DNA from: Lachnospiraceae bacterium
GTDB taxonomy: Bacteria > Bacillota > Clostridia > Lachnospirales > Lachnospiraceae
Direction: 5' to 3'
Length of the DNA: 64,000 nucleotides
Assembly: GCA_030825115.1 (NCBI GenBank)
Contig: JAPJQL010000001.1
Location: forward strand, 124,001 to 188,000
The notes below the pieces were generated by a model that searched no databases, was not told the DNA's origin, and saw only the letters and a list, made by a program, of their open reading frames with translations. The translations under genes and the position numbers were made by a program. Shown here in pieces: positions 26,395 to 35,368 of the stretch (within the stretch, counting starts at the first letter, position 1; every line of letters begins with the position of its first letter).

Positions 26395-27231
26395 ATGAGC
26401 AATCAGCGCTATGAGATCAAACAACAGGACTTCCAAAAATTGAACAGCAGGCTTCTCTATATTTCCATGTCCAAATACCAGGGCGACTGGAGCAGCATCC
26501 CGCACACCCATCATTTCACCGAACTGTTCTATGTCGTAAGCGGAAAAGGGACCTTTCTGCTGGACAACAAGACATACCCAATCAACGCCAACGACCTGAT
26601 CATCGTGCCCCCGGGCAGCGAACACACAGAGCAGTCCCTGGACTCTTCCCCGATGGAATACATTGTGCTCGGAATCGAAGGCATCACCTTCCTGGGCATG
26701 GAAGAGACCTCAGACCAGATTCTCTATAATTACAGCAAAAAAACGGAGCTTTTGAACCTGCTCAACCTCATCCTGATGGAGGTGCGGGCCGAGCAGCCGG
26801 GATACCATCTCGCCTGCCAGTATCTGTTGGATGTGCTGATCATCCAGGTAATCCGCCAGCACAAACTCATGCCTGCGCCGATCAACTCCGCCAAGATGAC
26901 AAAGGAGTGTATCCAGATTAAAAACTATCTGGACTCCAATTATTCTGACAACATCACATTAGAATCGCTGGCCGAAAAGGCCCATATGAACAAATATTAT
27001 CTCGTACACGCCTTCAGCCGCTACACCGGAATGTCGCCGATCCATTACCTGAACGCAAAACGGCTGCAGATCAGCAAAGAACTGCTGACCTCCACCGATT
27101 ATTCCATTGCCCAGATCGCCTCCTCCGTCGGCTTCTCCTCCCAGTCATACTTTTCCCAGGTATTCCGAAAGGAGACCGGAACCTCACCTATGCGCTACCG
27201 CAAAGAGGGGCGGGATATCCCCGCCCCTTAA
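26395..27231 (+). CDS. AraC-family regulator with cupin sensor domain
   Basis: A 278-residue regulator. An N-terminal cupin fold (residues 20-100) contains HTHHFTELFYVVSGKG and PPGSEH. Two C-terminal helix-turn-helix units follow (residues 175-270), with LESLAEKAHMNKYYL and IAQIASSVGFSSQSYFSQVF. Divergence from the binding-protein gene suggests that it activates the importer/GH112 operon when the sugar is present (inference). Confidence 0.93.
   Translation: MSNQRYEIKQQDFQKLNSRLLYISMSKYQGDWSSIPHTHHFTELFYVVSGKGTFLLDNKTYPINANDLIIVPPGSEHTEQSLDSSPMEYIVLGIEGITFLGMEETSDQILYNYSKKTELLNLLNLILMEVRAEQPGYHLACQYLLDVLIIQVIRQHKLMPAPINSAKMTKECIQIKNYLDSNYSDNITLESLAEKAHMNKYYLVHAFSRYTGMSPIHYLNAKRLQISKELLTSTDYSIAQIASSVGFSSQSYFSQVFRKETGTSPMRYRKEGRDIPAP
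27207..27227 (+). terminator. GC-rich hairpin at the end of the AraC gene
   Basis: GGGGCGGG pairs with CCCGCCCC across a five-base loop. It overlaps the last codons and is followed by only TTAAAA. Confidence 0.45.
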
Positions 27232-27237
27232 AACCAT

Positions 27238-27507
27238 TCAATTTAAGATTTGAAACTCCCTCTCCTCTTTCAGAGGCAGATCGGTCACATCCATGTGTTC
27301 AATCTCAATGAACCGCTGCTTATGCAGCTCCGTCACCAGGTCCCATATCAGGCGCTCCTCTCCCTGCGCCTCCATCTCCACCCGGCCGTCATACAGATTC
27401 TGCACCCATCCGGTCAAACGGAGCGCCACAGCAATCCGGTACGCGTGATAGCGGAATCCCACGCCCTGCACTCTCCCGGAAAAATAAATATGCTTTCTTA
27501 TTTTCAT
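27238..27507 (-). CDS. acyP: Acylphosphatase
   Basis: A complete 89-residue acylphosphatase. The signature GRVQGVGFRYHAYRIA holds the catalytic Arg, and GWVQNLYDGRVEMEAQG holds the catalytic Asn. It hydrolyses acyl phosphates such as carbamoyl phosphate in the cytoplasm. The ATG follows the MATE stop with no gap and its ribosome site GGAGAGG lies inside the MATE gene, so the two are translationally coupled. Confidence 0.95.
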   Translation of the reverse strand: MKIRKHIYFSGRVQGVGFRYHAYRIAVALRLTGWVQNLYDGRVEMEAQGEERLIWDLVTELHKQRFIEIEHMDVTDLPLKEEREFQILN

Positions 27508-28899
27508 CTACACCTCTCCGGGCTCCAGCCCCGCGTCCACACGCACCGCAGCCGGGTCGCCGACGACCCGTTTGAACATCGTAAAAAATACGATCACAGA
27601 TACCACGCTTCCAAAAATATCCGATAACGGTTCCGTAAAAAACACATTGCGAATCCCGAATACCGGCGGAATCAAAAATACGCCTGCAAAAAATACTATT
27701 TTTCGGAATGTGGACAGGCTGATCGCCACCCGGGAGATCCCCATCCCTGTAAATCCATCCACAATCGTATACTGCGCCGACAGAGGAATGATGCCGATCG
27801 TGTACACCCGGATCGCCCACTCCGTCAGCCGGATATACTCCTCATTTCTGGTGAAGATCCGAACAAACACTCCAGGGATCAGCTGGGCCACCAGAAACAT
27901 CACAGCCGTAAAGAAAAAGCCCATCTTAAAAATCTCTTTTTCCGCGCGGATGATCCGGTCCGGCCGCCTGGCTCCGTAGTTGTATCCCAGTATGGTCTGG
28001 GTTCCTCCTGTGATTCCCCCCAGAGGCATGGTTACGATCAGCATAAAGCTCTGCAGGATCGTCGCGCAGGTCAAAAGCGTATCCCCCTCCCCCGCGCCGC
28101 CATACCGCTGGATCACGGCATTCATGGAGATGATTAGCAGATTGTCCATCGCAATGATGATAAACGGGGTCATGCCGACTGTGACGATCCGCTTCATCAC
28201 CTGGCGGTCATAGCCCCGGAATGTGATCCGGATCGGAACTCTGCCGCTAAAAAGGACGCGCAGGACAAACAGGCAGGAAATCATCTGGGACAGCACCGTA
28301 GCAACTGCCGCGCCCTTCACTCCCATGCCGAACACAAAGATAAAAACAGGGTCCAGCACGATATTGCTGACCGCCCCCAGCACCACCGCCATCATCCCCA
28401 CCTTCGCAAATCCCTGGCAGATGATAAACTGGTTCAGACCGGTGGTCATCAGGGCGAACACCGTCCCCAGCAGATAGATCGTAATGTAGCTGTATGCATA
28501 ACCGTATGTATTTTCCCCTGCGCCAAACCACCACAGAAGTTTGCTTCTAAGAAGCAGGGAACCGACCGTCAGGACTACCGACAATACGGATATCATAAGG
28601 AAACAGTTGGCAAGGATCTGCCTTGCAGCCCGTTCGTTCTTCTCTCCAAGACGGATGCTCATCAGGGGCGCGCCGCCGATGCCGATCAAAAATGCAAACG
28701 AAGATACCAGGGTGACGATCGGTCCGCAGATGCCGACGCCTGCCAGCGCCACCTCTCCAATCTGCGGGATATTGCCGATATACATCCTGTCTACGATACT
28801 GTAAAAGACACTGACAAACTGAGCCAGCATGGAAGGTATTGCAAGCCTCCATACCAGCCCCTTCACGTCGTCGGTGTCCAGATTATTCTCAAGTTTCAT
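27508..28899 (-). CDS. MATE-family multidrug/cation exporter
   Basis: A 463-residue protein with twelve predicted helices and the MATE fold. IPSMLAQFVSVFYSIVDRMY opens the first bundle and MTPFIIIAMDNLLIISMN the second. It resembles the MepA branch that exports cationic drugs using sodium or proton gradients. It lies between the EFR1 ferredoxin and acylphosphatase genes. The substrate cannot be read from the sequence. Confidence 0.9.
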   Translation of the reverse strand: MKLENNLDTDDVKGLVWRLAIPSMLAQFVSVFYSIVDRMYIGNIPQIGEVALAGVGICGPIVTLVSSFAFLIGIGGAPLMSIRLGEKNERAARQILANCFLMISVLSVVLTVGSLLLRSKLLWWFGAGENTYGYAYSYITIYLLGTVFALMTTGLNQFIICQGFAKVGMMAVVLGAVSNIVLDPVFIFVFGMGVKGAAVATVLSQMISCLFVLRVLFSGRVPIRITFRGYDRQVMKRIVTVGMTPFIIIAMDNLLIISMNAVIQRYGGAGEGDTLLTCATILQSFMLIVTMPLGGITGGTQTILGYNYGARRPDRIIRAEKEIFKMGFFFTAVMFLVAQLIPGVFVRIFTRNEEYIRLTEWAIRVYTIGIIPLSAQYTIVDGFTGMGISRVAISLSTFRKIVFFAGVFLIPPVFGIRNVFFTEPLSDIFGSVVSVIVFFTMFKRVVGDPAAVRVDAGLEPGEV

Positions 28900-28928
28900 G
28901 TTCTTTCTCCAGATACCTTATTTTCTTT

Positions 28929-29711
28929 TCAGAAGAAAAACTCCGGCTCTTTTCGCGAACCGCACGCCTTCTTCAGCTTTTTCCCCGCCATAAACAGCAT
29001 GAGCGGGCTGATCTTTCTCCCCTTTTCCGGGCACAGCTTCACACAGCGCATACAGGAGATGCACCGCTCCTGGTCCGTCACCTTCGGGTCGGTCCGTGAG
29101 ATCGCCTGGACCGGACACTTTTTGATACAGAGCCCGCAGCCGCTGCATGACCCGGATACGATGATCTTAAAGGGGATCGTGCCATATGGACGGTACGGTA
29201 CATTTCCTTTTACCTCTGCCTCTTTAAGCCGGTATGCGCTCTGTATCGACCGAAGCCGCTCATCAACGCCCCGTCCAAACTCCTTTAAGGCAGCCTGATC
29301 GGCCTCGTCCGGACGGCCGGCCGCGATACTGTGCACGATATTGTGTTCTGTCACCACCGCTGCTGCCGCCGCAATCTTAAACCCCTGTTCCGAAAGCACA
29401 TCACGAAGCTCAGCCAGGGCGTCTTCATACGCGCGGTTTCCGTAAGTCACGACCAGCACCGCCGGAGTCTGACGTCCGTGAAGCTTTCGAAGCCGTTCCA
29501 CCGCAGTCTTCGGGACACGTCCGCCATAGACCGGCACGCCCACGATCACGGCTTCATTCTCCGTAAAGCTGTAGTCCGGGCGCCTTAAAACCGCATCCGT
29601 CAGATCCAGATACGCCCGGTTCCCATCGATTGCACCGACGATCAGCTCCACAACCTTTTTTGTACTTTCTGTCGGGCTGAAATAGATTCCCGTTATTTGT
29701 TTGAAATTCAT
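28929..29711 (-). CDS. EFR1-family flavodoxin-ferredoxin fusion protein
   Basis: A 260-residue fusion. The N-terminal flavodoxin-like domain carries a SPTESTKK phosphate loop. The C-terminal bicluster ferredoxin carries CSGCGLCIKKCP and CISCMRCVKLCP, about residues 189-230. It would carry two [4Fe-4S] clusters and FMN and act as a cytoplasmic electron carrier in anaerobes. Its partner is unknown. It lies 29 bases upstream of the MATE gene. Confidence 0.92.
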   Translation of the reverse strand: MNFKQITGIYFSPTESTKKVVELIVGAIDGNRAYLDLTDAVLRRPDYSFTENEAVIVGVPVYGGRVPKTAVERLRKLHGRQTPAVLVVTYGNRAYEDALAELRDVLSEQGFKIAAAAAVVTEHNIVHSIAAGRPDEADQAALKEFGRGVDERLRSIQSAYRLKEAEVKGNVPYRPYGTIPFKIIVSGSCSGCGLCIKKCPVQAISRTDPKVTDQERCISCMRCVKLCPEKGRKISPLMLFMAGKKLKKACGSRKEPEFFF

Positions 29712-29755
29712 ATCCCTGTTTCCTCCTGTCTTTGGTACTGCGATAACTCCATCGT

Positions 29756-30079
29756 CTAGTAATGTCCTGCTCCATACTCCTCATTCATCCATGCCACCGC
29801 GGACCGGATTCCTTCCATAGTAAAAGGGAACTCCCTGCTTTTCTTCTTTTCCTCCGCCGTCATGATATAGTTGAACGGCTCCGGCCAGATGACCGCGGTG
29901 AGAACTGTCTCTGTCACCGCAGGAGTTTCCTCCGTTGCCTCCCCGGTAACTTTCTCATCCCTGCGCAGCAGATATCGCATTCCCTGATAGCTCCCGGTAA
30001 ATACGCTTTTTTTCAGAAATGGAATGGAAATCATCCCACTCAGATCGATCACGGCATCTCCACCCCTTATCTCTTTCAT
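29756..30079 (-). CDS. conserved-looking hypothetical protein (107 residues)
   Basis: I do not recognise a named family. The protein has an N-terminal beta-like stretch with YQGMRYLLRR and a C-terminal WPEPFNYI...EFPFTMEGI..AVAWMNEEYG block that looks like a conserved small domain. A GTG start at codon 10 (30052), behind AAGGGGTGGAG, is an alternative to ATG 30079. No signal peptide or membrane helix is seen. It lies between the YitT terminator and the EFR1 gene, 44 bases upstream of the latter. Confidence 0.65.
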   Translation of the reverse strand: MKEIRGGDAVIDLSGMISIPFLKKSVFTGSYQGMRYLLRRDEKVTGEATEETPAVTETVLTAVIWPEPFNYIMTAEEKKKSREFPFTMEGIRSAVAWMNEEYGAGHY

Positions 30080-30105
30080 TTTTCTCTCTATTATAATACA
30101 AAAAC

Positions 30106-30142
30106 AAAAAAAAGGACAGCCTCTATTTCACTGTCCTTTTTT
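30106..30142. terminator. terminator of the yitT-like gene
   Basis: AAAAAAGGACAG pairs with CTGTCCTTTTTT across an 11-base loop. It has long A- and T-runs on both sides, so it works on either strand. Confidence 0.85.
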
Positions 30143-30171
30143 GCGTTTTTTTCAGATTTGGCCTGCATCCG

Positions 30172-31023
30172 TCACACCAGATGTTTGTCCAGCGTAAAGC
30201 CGCGTCCACGGACTTCCCGCACCCCGTTGATGATGATAAATGCCTTCGGGTCCACCTGCTGTACGTATTGGTTTAACTGGCTCAGCTCCCGGCTGGGCAG
30301 CACGCAGAGGATCGCCTTCTGGGACACCTTCTCAAATCCCGTCTGGATTGGAAGGAACGTGGAGCCGCGGTCCAGCTTATTCTGGATCATCTCATTGATG
30401 CGCTCGTATTCCTTGCTGATGATCAGAACCTGTATATTTCCGGCTCCGTATACCAGCACCTGGTTCAGCACCACAGAGGTCAGCAGGACCGATACAATGC
30501 CATACAGGATTTCTTCAGTATTGGAAAAGACAGCCTGGGAAAGCAGGATGAACACATCCATGCAGTACATGGAAAGCGCCACCGGAATCCGCAGCTTCTT
30601 GTTCAGCGCCAGCGGCGGGATATCCATACCTCCGGTAGAGCCTCCCAGCCGCATCACAATCCCCAGACCCAGACCGATCAGACAGCCGCCGGCCAGCGCC
30701 GACAACAGGCGGTCACCAGTCAGATGAGCCAGCGCCTCCACCTGCAAAAGCCGGTTTAAAAATACCGGAAATACCAGGGTGCTGACAATCGTCGTCAGCG
30801 CAAACTCCTTTCCCAGCAGGAAAAAACCAACCAGAAACATCACCACATTAATGATCGCCACAGTAAGCGACATATCCAGATGGGCAAAATACTCCACGCT
30901 CCGGGCGATACCGGTAGCGCCCCCTACAAGAAAGTTGTTGGGGATGGAAAATGCCGTCAGCCCAAATGCAAAAATCAGATTGCCCAGGAGAATTCCCAAA
31001 ATCCGCAGTACCTTGTTCTTCAT
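30172..31023 (-). CDS. YitT-family membrane protein (DUF161/DUF2179)
   Basis: A 283-residue protein with five or six helices in the first 200 residues and a cytoplasmic DUF2179 domain at the C-terminus (QKAILCVLPSRELSQLNQYV). The glycine-rich LGLGIVMRLGGSTGGMDI is the family hallmark. The function of this family is not established. GAGGTAAAAGG precedes the ATG. It follows the sulfotransferase gene by 38 bases, so they may be co-transcribed. Confidence 0.9.
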   Translation of the reverse strand: MKNKVLRILGILLGNLIFAFGLTAFSIPNNFLVGGATGIARSVEYFAHLDMSLTVAIINVVMFLVGFFLLGKEFALTTIVSTLVFPVFLNRLLQVEALAHLTGDRLLSALAGGCLIGLGLGIVMRLGGSTGGMDIPPLALNKKLRIPVALSMYCMDVFILLSQAVFSNTEEILYGIVSVLLTSVVLNQVLVYGAGNIQVLIISKEYERINEMIQNKLDRGSTFLPIQTGFEKVSQKAILCVLPSRELSQLNQYVQQVDPKAFIIINGVREVRGRGFTLDKHLV

Positions 31024-31061
31024 GCCTTTTACCTCATCGTCTCATTTGGAATCAGACAGGG

Positions 31062-32945
31062 TTACAGATCAAGCCGGATTCCTGTCTCATATTTTACATC
31101 ATCGATAATAACTCTCACGTCAAACCGGCCGCTCAGGCCTTCTTTGTCCACATTCAGCGTCACTTCTCTGTCATCCTTTGGCAGGAAGGTGCCGGAACAC
31201 ATCGCAAGGAATTTTTTTGCGCTGGTGGAGATAAAATAGCGGTGGATTTCCTCCGGCTCATCCGCATTTTCCAGCTGGAACATCACAAGCTGGCCGCGTT
31301 TAAACTTCGCTTTGAACACAATGCGGTCGTCCTCCTCTGTCAGCACCGCCTGGCAGGCTTCCGGCAGAAGCTCTCCTGTCGCCTCGGCCGGGACCTCCGT
31401 CTCAAATTCTCCTGTCACGCCAAGATTACCAAGCACCCTTCCCTGCCCCAGCTCCAGGTTTGCACCGTCCCGGTAGAGCGGCAGTTTTTCCGCGCGGTAA
31501 TAGTTGGACGGCAGATGCATCTCATAAACAACCTGCCCGTCCATCACCTCCACGGTAATGCTCTTTAATACGCATTCCGGGTCATCTAAGTCCATGTAGA
31601 CCGGAAGCTCCTCGCAGGTCACTCCATGATTGTATCCCATGCCGCCGGAATGGACCAGATAATAGCCGTCCCGGTAATACTCCACGTTGGAGATATAGGA
31701 GGAGAAGAAATCATTCTTCCGCTCTTTTCCATACTCCCAGACCTGCCGGATCGTCATGTTCTCCGTATCGATCCGGTAGCGCACTCCTCTGGAGAAATTA
31801 TCCCGGTTCAGGCGGTAATCCTCTTTTTTCTTTGCGCGCCAGTGCCCATTGTCAAAGCACATGATATCCCCGTCCGGCAGCATCATACATGCGTGCTGCT
31901 CATACTGCCAGTCAAATTCTTCGCCCACCGGGGTAAAGAAATAGCGTTCCACCAGATCTCCTGGCCAGCCTTTTGGGTCACCGATGATCCAGTTCAATGC
32001 CCCGGTCTTGTAATCCAGGTTGATGACAATATCCTGATGTCTGCCGGACAAGGTCAGGGAATCCGTCCGTTTATCATACCACACGGCGTTGTTGTGGAAC
32101 CAGTCGTGCTCAGACCAGCTTCCCGATTTTCCGGCATCCTGGGGCAGAACATTTTTATAGTCCCAGGATTTTAAGATCTCTCCTGTGTTCCGGTCTACCA
32201 GCACACACATGTCTTCCGCCGTCGGAGCATTTTTCTCCTGGGTCAGAATCAGCAGGTTCCCGTCCTCCATCTCAAACTGGTCGTGGTGATAACCGCCCGG
32301 TATCCGGTACTCCGCATAAATCTTGCCCACCATGTCCATCTCGCAGACCCCCGCCGTATAATACGGCATATCGAGAAGACGGTTGGAACCGATCAGCAGA
32401 TGCCCGTTTGCTGCCCGCTTCATATCAAAGATAAACGGCTCTACCAGATGCCACCTGCAGTCTCCCCGATAGTCATAACCGCCTGCCAGAGAGTCGCCTG
32501 CCGGGGTTACAAACATCAGATTTCCGTTCATATGCTCCGCCGTCGTGTTGATATAATCCGCATGGTAGGGCATATTTTCAATCCGCTCCGTCTGGATCTT
32601 AACCTCAGTGCGCCCACCCTGCTCCAGCGTTAGCTCTATCGTGTTCTCATATTCCGGATACAGGCCGAGGATCGGCAGCACATGCTCTTTCTCCGCCGGA
32701 AACGTGTGGGTGATATCCCCTGCCGGTTCGATGCCCTTTACTGTCACCGTCACCGCCTGCGCTTCCTCTGTCGTAAATAATATCAACGCAGTCAACGGGT
32801 TTACAAAATAAGGATTTACGACAACGAGCGGGGTTTTTGCCGTATAACAGCCGCTTTTAAGCTCCTCCAAAAGACGCTGCTCCTGCTCATACTGGCGGAT
32901 CACCAGATGATTGACGCGCTCATATCCGATCCGATTGTTTTCCAT
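31062..32945 (-). CDS. Arylsulfate sulfotransferase (AssT-like), no signal peptide
   Basis: A 627-residue PAPS-independent arylsulfotransferase-type beta-propeller. Typical blocks are HDWFHNNAVWY, GRHQDIVINLDYKTGALNWI and QHACMMLPDGDIMCFDNG, which match the substrate and histidine regions of AssT. The enzyme would move sulfate from a phenolic sulfate ester to another phenol. ATG 32945 follows GGAGGAGG. Unlike proteobacterial AssT there is no signal peptide, so it should be cytoplasmic, as recalled for the gut Eubacterium enzyme. The promoter carries a sequence shared with nhaC. Confidence 0.85.
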   Translation of the reverse strand: MENNRIGYERVNHLVIRQYEQEQRLLEELKSGCYTAKTPLVVVNPYFVNPLTALILFTTEEAQAVTVTVKGIEPAGDITHTFPAEKEHVLPILGLYPEYENTIELTLEQGGRTEVKIQTERIENMPYHADYINTTAEHMNGNLMFVTPAGDSLAGGYDYRGDCRWHLVEPFIFDMKRAANGHLLIGSNRLLDMPYYTAGVCEMDMVGKIYAEYRIPGGYHHDQFEMEDGNLLILTQEKNAPTAEDMCVLVDRNTGEILKSWDYKNVLPQDAGKSGSWSEHDWFHNNAVWYDKRTDSLTLSGRHQDIVINLDYKTGALNWIIGDPKGWPGDLVERYFFTPVGEEFDWQYEQHACMMLPDGDIMCFDNGHWRAKKKEDYRLNRDNFSRGVRYRIDTENMTIRQVWEYGKERKNDFFSSYISNVEYYRDGYYLVHSGGMGYNHGVTCEELPVYMDLDDPECVLKSITVEVMDGQVVYEMHLPSNYYRAEKLPLYRDGANLELGQGRVLGNLGVTGEFETEVPAEATGELLPEACQAVLTEEDDRIVFKAKFKRGQLVMFQLENADEPEEIHRYFISTSAKKFLAMCSGTFLPKDDREVTLNVDKEGLSGRFDVRVIIDDVKYETGIRLDL

Positions 32946-32991
32946 AAAAATTTCCTCCTCCATAATTGATTCCGTTTCAATTCTTCTTAAA

Positions 32992-33025
32992 AGTATATCC
33001 GGTTTTCCTGGTTAAAAAAATAACA
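32992..33025 (-). promoter_or_regulatory. promoter of the sulfotransferase gene with overlapping GTTA-N6-TAAC site
   Basis: Minus-strand TATACT (32992-32997) is the -10. The -35 position falls inside the palindrome GTTAAAAAAATAAC (33011-33024). The 15-mer GTTAAAAAAATAACA recurs exactly upstream of nhaC (35334-35348). Confidence 0.5.
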
Positions 33026-33036
33026 GCAGCTATCAT

Positions 33037-33054
33037 TTGTTAATTTTTCATCAA
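33037..33054. promoter_or_regulatory. Fnr/Crp-like dyad in the sulfotransferase/regulator intergenic region
   Basis: TTGTT-N8-ATCAA is a near-palindrome centred about 60 bases upstream of the predicted sulfotransferase start, a usual class I activator position. The spacing is wider than the classical Fnr box, so binding is uncertain. Confidence 0.35.
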
Positions 33055-33059
33055 CTTCT

Positions 33060-33088
33060 TTCTTTTTCAGATCGGGCTGTGGTATAAT
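33060..33088 (+). promoter_or_regulatory. promoter of the Crp/Fnr-family regulator
   Basis: TATAAT (33083-33088) is 17 bases from a weak TTCTTT. The implied transcription start near 33095 rules out the GTG at 33101 as the translation start. Confidence 0.5.
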
Positions 33089-33145
33089 AGGAGCGCGCTT
33101 GTGCAGTCAATTACGAAAGAAAAGGAACAACAACAGGAAACGATC

Positions 33146-33814
33146 ATGGACAGGACGACAAAGACAAATCAGATGAACGACCATCTGGAAAAACTGAAAA
33201 AACTCGGCACGCTCCGGCAGGTCAGAAAACAGGAGTGCCTCTACAACCGGACCAGCCAGGACAAATACGTCTATTTTCTGGAGAAGGGGATCTGCGCCCT
33301 TACCAGCACCTCCTCCGACGGTAAGGAGCACATCTACCAATACTTCCTTCCCGGCGATTTTATCTGTTTTACCTCTGCATTCAACCGGGAGTACCCGGAC
33401 GATGTTTTTCTTGCATTTGCGATGATGGCGAAGGCCGACTGTGTCTTATACCAGATTCCCTGCAGCCTCTTTCGCAGTTACGTGGATGAGTATCCAATCC
33501 TCTACCGCTGGCTCTTTGAAAAGGCAGTTACCCACTATGACAACGCACTGCGGCACAGCTATTCCCTGCAGGAAGGGGACAATTTTACGAGTCTTTGCCA
33601 GGCGTTGGCAGAGCTTGCAGTGAGACAGGGTTCTCTCTACGTGCTGCAGAAAGAATTTTCCTACGGGGAGCTTGCCAACTATCTCGGCATCCACACCATC
33701 ACAGTCACGCGGCTGATCGCACGTCTGAAGGAGATGGGGATCGTCCGGAAAAACGGGCATCAGACCGTCATTCAGGATATGAATCAATTAAAAACACTGG
33801 CAAGCGGCCAATAA
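33146..33814 (+). CDS. Crp/Fnr-family transcriptional regulator
   Basis: A 222-residue regulator. The N-terminal cyclic-nucleotide-like beta-barrel (residues 20-120) has YFLEKGICALTSTSSDGKEH and FLPGDFI. The C-terminal helix-turn-helix reads FSYGELANYLGIHTITVTRL. No four-cysteine Fnr cluster is present, so it is unlikely to be an oxygen-sensing Fnr. It sits between the divergent sulfotransferase gene and convergent nhaC, both of which carry the same GTTA-N6-TAAC element, so it probably controls both (inference). ATG 33146 has a weak AGGAAA site. Confidence 0.88.
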   Translation: MDRTTKTNQMNDHLEKLKKLGTLRQVRKQECLYNRTSQDKYVYFLEKGICALTSTSSDGKEHIYQYFLPGDFICFTSAFNREYPDDVFLAFAMMAKADCVLYQIPCSLFRSYVDEYPILYRWLFEKAVTHYDNALRHSYSLQEGDNFTSLCQALAELAVRQGSLYVLQKEFSYGELANYLGIHTITVTRLIARLKEMGIVRKNGHQTVIQDMNQLKTLASGQ

Positions 33815-33840
33815 GCGGACCGCCATGCCAGTGTTTTTTT
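33790..33840. terminator. terminator between the Crp/Fnr and nhaC genes
   Basis: AAAAACACTGGCA pairs with TGCCAGTGTTTTT around an inner GCGG-rich hairpin, followed by a T-run. The left arm is inside the last codons of the regulator. Confidence 0.8.
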
Positions 33841-33877
33841 ACCGGGAGTCTTCTTCTCCCCGCCCTGTCTTTTCCCA

Positions 33878-35272
33878 TCAGTCTCCGTCGGTATGCCTGA
33901 TGGAAATACCGGTGAATCCATACAAGATGGAAAACAGCGGCGTCAGCCATAACAGCGGGACAAAGGCGATATACTGCGCCCACGCCACGCCCAGGGTTCC
34001 GGCCATGTAGATCCCGTAACCGTGCCACGGAATCATCGGTCCCACCAGGGTTCCGCTGTCCTCCAAGCAGCGGGACAAGATCCGGGGCGCTATCTTCCTC
34101 TCTTTAAACAGCGGCTGCATCATCTTTCCAGTCAGCACATGGGACATCGGGCTGGAACAGCTTACGATGCTGGTCACATAACCTACCATAAGCGTTGCAA
34201 ATACCAGCTTGCCATCGCTGTCAATCCGTCTTGTAAACAGAGACAACAGCTTATTCAGTACCCCGAGGCGGTCCAACATCCCGCCCATGCCCACGGCAAA
34301 GGTAATGATGGCGACATACTGCAGCATACTGCTCATACCGCCACGGTCCAGGATAGATTTCAGCACGCCGATATCCGTGCCGCTGGCAAACCCGTTGTAG
34401 CAGACCCTCAGGACCGACTGCAGGTCGTTCCCCTGTACGAACACACATACCAGCGCCCCTAATACCGCGCCGATTCCAAGGGCCTCAAACGCGCCGACCC
34501 TGAACATCAGCAGGACGATGATCAGGACAGCCGGAATCAGCGTCACCCAGCCGATCTGGAACCTCTCCTGAAGATAATTGATATACAGGTTTAAATCCCC
34601 CGCGTCATAACCGCCGCTGGTCTGCCTGATCCCCAATATGGTAAAGATCACGATGCTGATCAGCATCGGCGGCACGGTTGTCCAGAGCATGCTCTTGATA
34701 TGATCTCCCAGCTTTGAGCCGGACACCGCCGGAGCCAGGTTGGTCGTATCGGAAAACGGGCTTAACTTATCGCCGAACATAGCCCCGCAGATCACCGCTC
34801 CTGCCACCATGCCCGGATTCAGCCCCATCGCGTTGCCGATCGCCATCATCGCCACACCGGCGCTGCCGGCAGAGCCGTAGGAAGTTCCCGTCACCAGGCT
34901 CAAAACTGCCGTAAAGATCAAAGTAAACGTCAGCAGGTATGTAGGATTGATCAGCTTTAACCCATAGACGATGATGGTGGGAATCGTCCCCGACATCATC
35001 CAGGTGCCGATCAGCACGCCGATCGCCATCAGGATCGTCATCGTCGGCAATACCACCTTCAGCGCGTCAAACGCCCCCTGCTGCACCTGCTTGTAATCAA
35101 TCCGAAGTATAATACAGAATCCATAGATGATCAGCCAGCTGAAAAACAGCCCCATCATCGGTCCCCCGACCTTCAGCTTGATGCACACTGCCACCGATGC
35201 GATGATCAGCGCCAGCAAAACGGCGGACTGCACGCCATTTAAGGTCTTCAAAGCTTTTTCTTTTGTCTCCAT
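33878..35272 (-). CDS. nhaC: Na+/H+ antiporter, NhaC family
   Basis: A 464-residue antiporter with about eleven helices and the NhaC motifs GTSYGSAGSAGVAMMAIG and GAMFGDKLSPFSDTTNLAP. It exchanges sodium for protons, or carries organic acids with sodium in some relatives (for example malate/lactate antiport). The exact substrate is open. GGAGGGG precedes the ATG. Two GTTA-N6-TAAC sites in its promoter region suggest joint control with the sulfotransferase gene. Confidence 0.9.
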   Translation of the reverse strand: METKEKALKTLNGVQSAVLLALIIASVAVCIKLKVGGPMMGLFFSWLIIYGFCIILRIDYKQVQQGAFDALKVVLPTMTILMAIGVLIGTWMMSGTIPTIIVYGLKLINPTYLLTFTLIFTAVLSLVTGTSYGSAGSAGVAMMAIGNAMGLNPGMVAGAVICGAMFGDKLSPFSDTTNLAPAVSGSKLGDHIKSMLWTTVPPMLISIVIFTILGIRQTSGGYDAGDLNLYINYLQERFQIGWVTLIPAVLIIVLLMFRVGAFEALGIGAVLGALVCVFVQGNDLQSVLRVCYNGFASGTDIGVLKSILDRGGMSSMLQYVAIITFAVGMGGMLDRLGVLNKLLSLFTRRIDSDGKLVFATLMVGYVTSIVSCSSPMSHVLTGKMMQPLFKERKIAPRILSRCLEDSGTLVGPMIPWHGYGIYMAGTLGVAWAQYIAFVPLLWLTPLFSILYGFTGISIRHTDGD

Positions 35273-35292
35273 CTTGTTGCCCCTCCATAGTA

Positions 35293-35348
35293 GTTAATTT
35301 TTTAACATACTACTAGGATACCATCCCCTGTACGTTAAAAAAATAACA
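35293..35348 (-). promoter_or_regulatory. nhaC regulatory region with two GTTA-N6-TAAC palindromes
   Basis: The palindrome GTTAATTTTTTAAC (35293-35306) and the 15-mer GTTAAAAAAATAACA (35334-35348) lie just upstream of the gene. The second is identical to one at the sulfotransferase promoter. A TAGTAT -10 (35307-35312) without a good -35 would put the upstream site near -41, typical of a Crp-type activator. Confidence 0.5.
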
Positions 35349-35368
35349 CGTGATAGTTTCTGATAAAA

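Noticed and set aside
33101..33145. GTG start extending the Crp/Fnr regulator by 15 residues
   Set aside because: The codon lies about six bases after the predicted transcription start and has no ribosome site.
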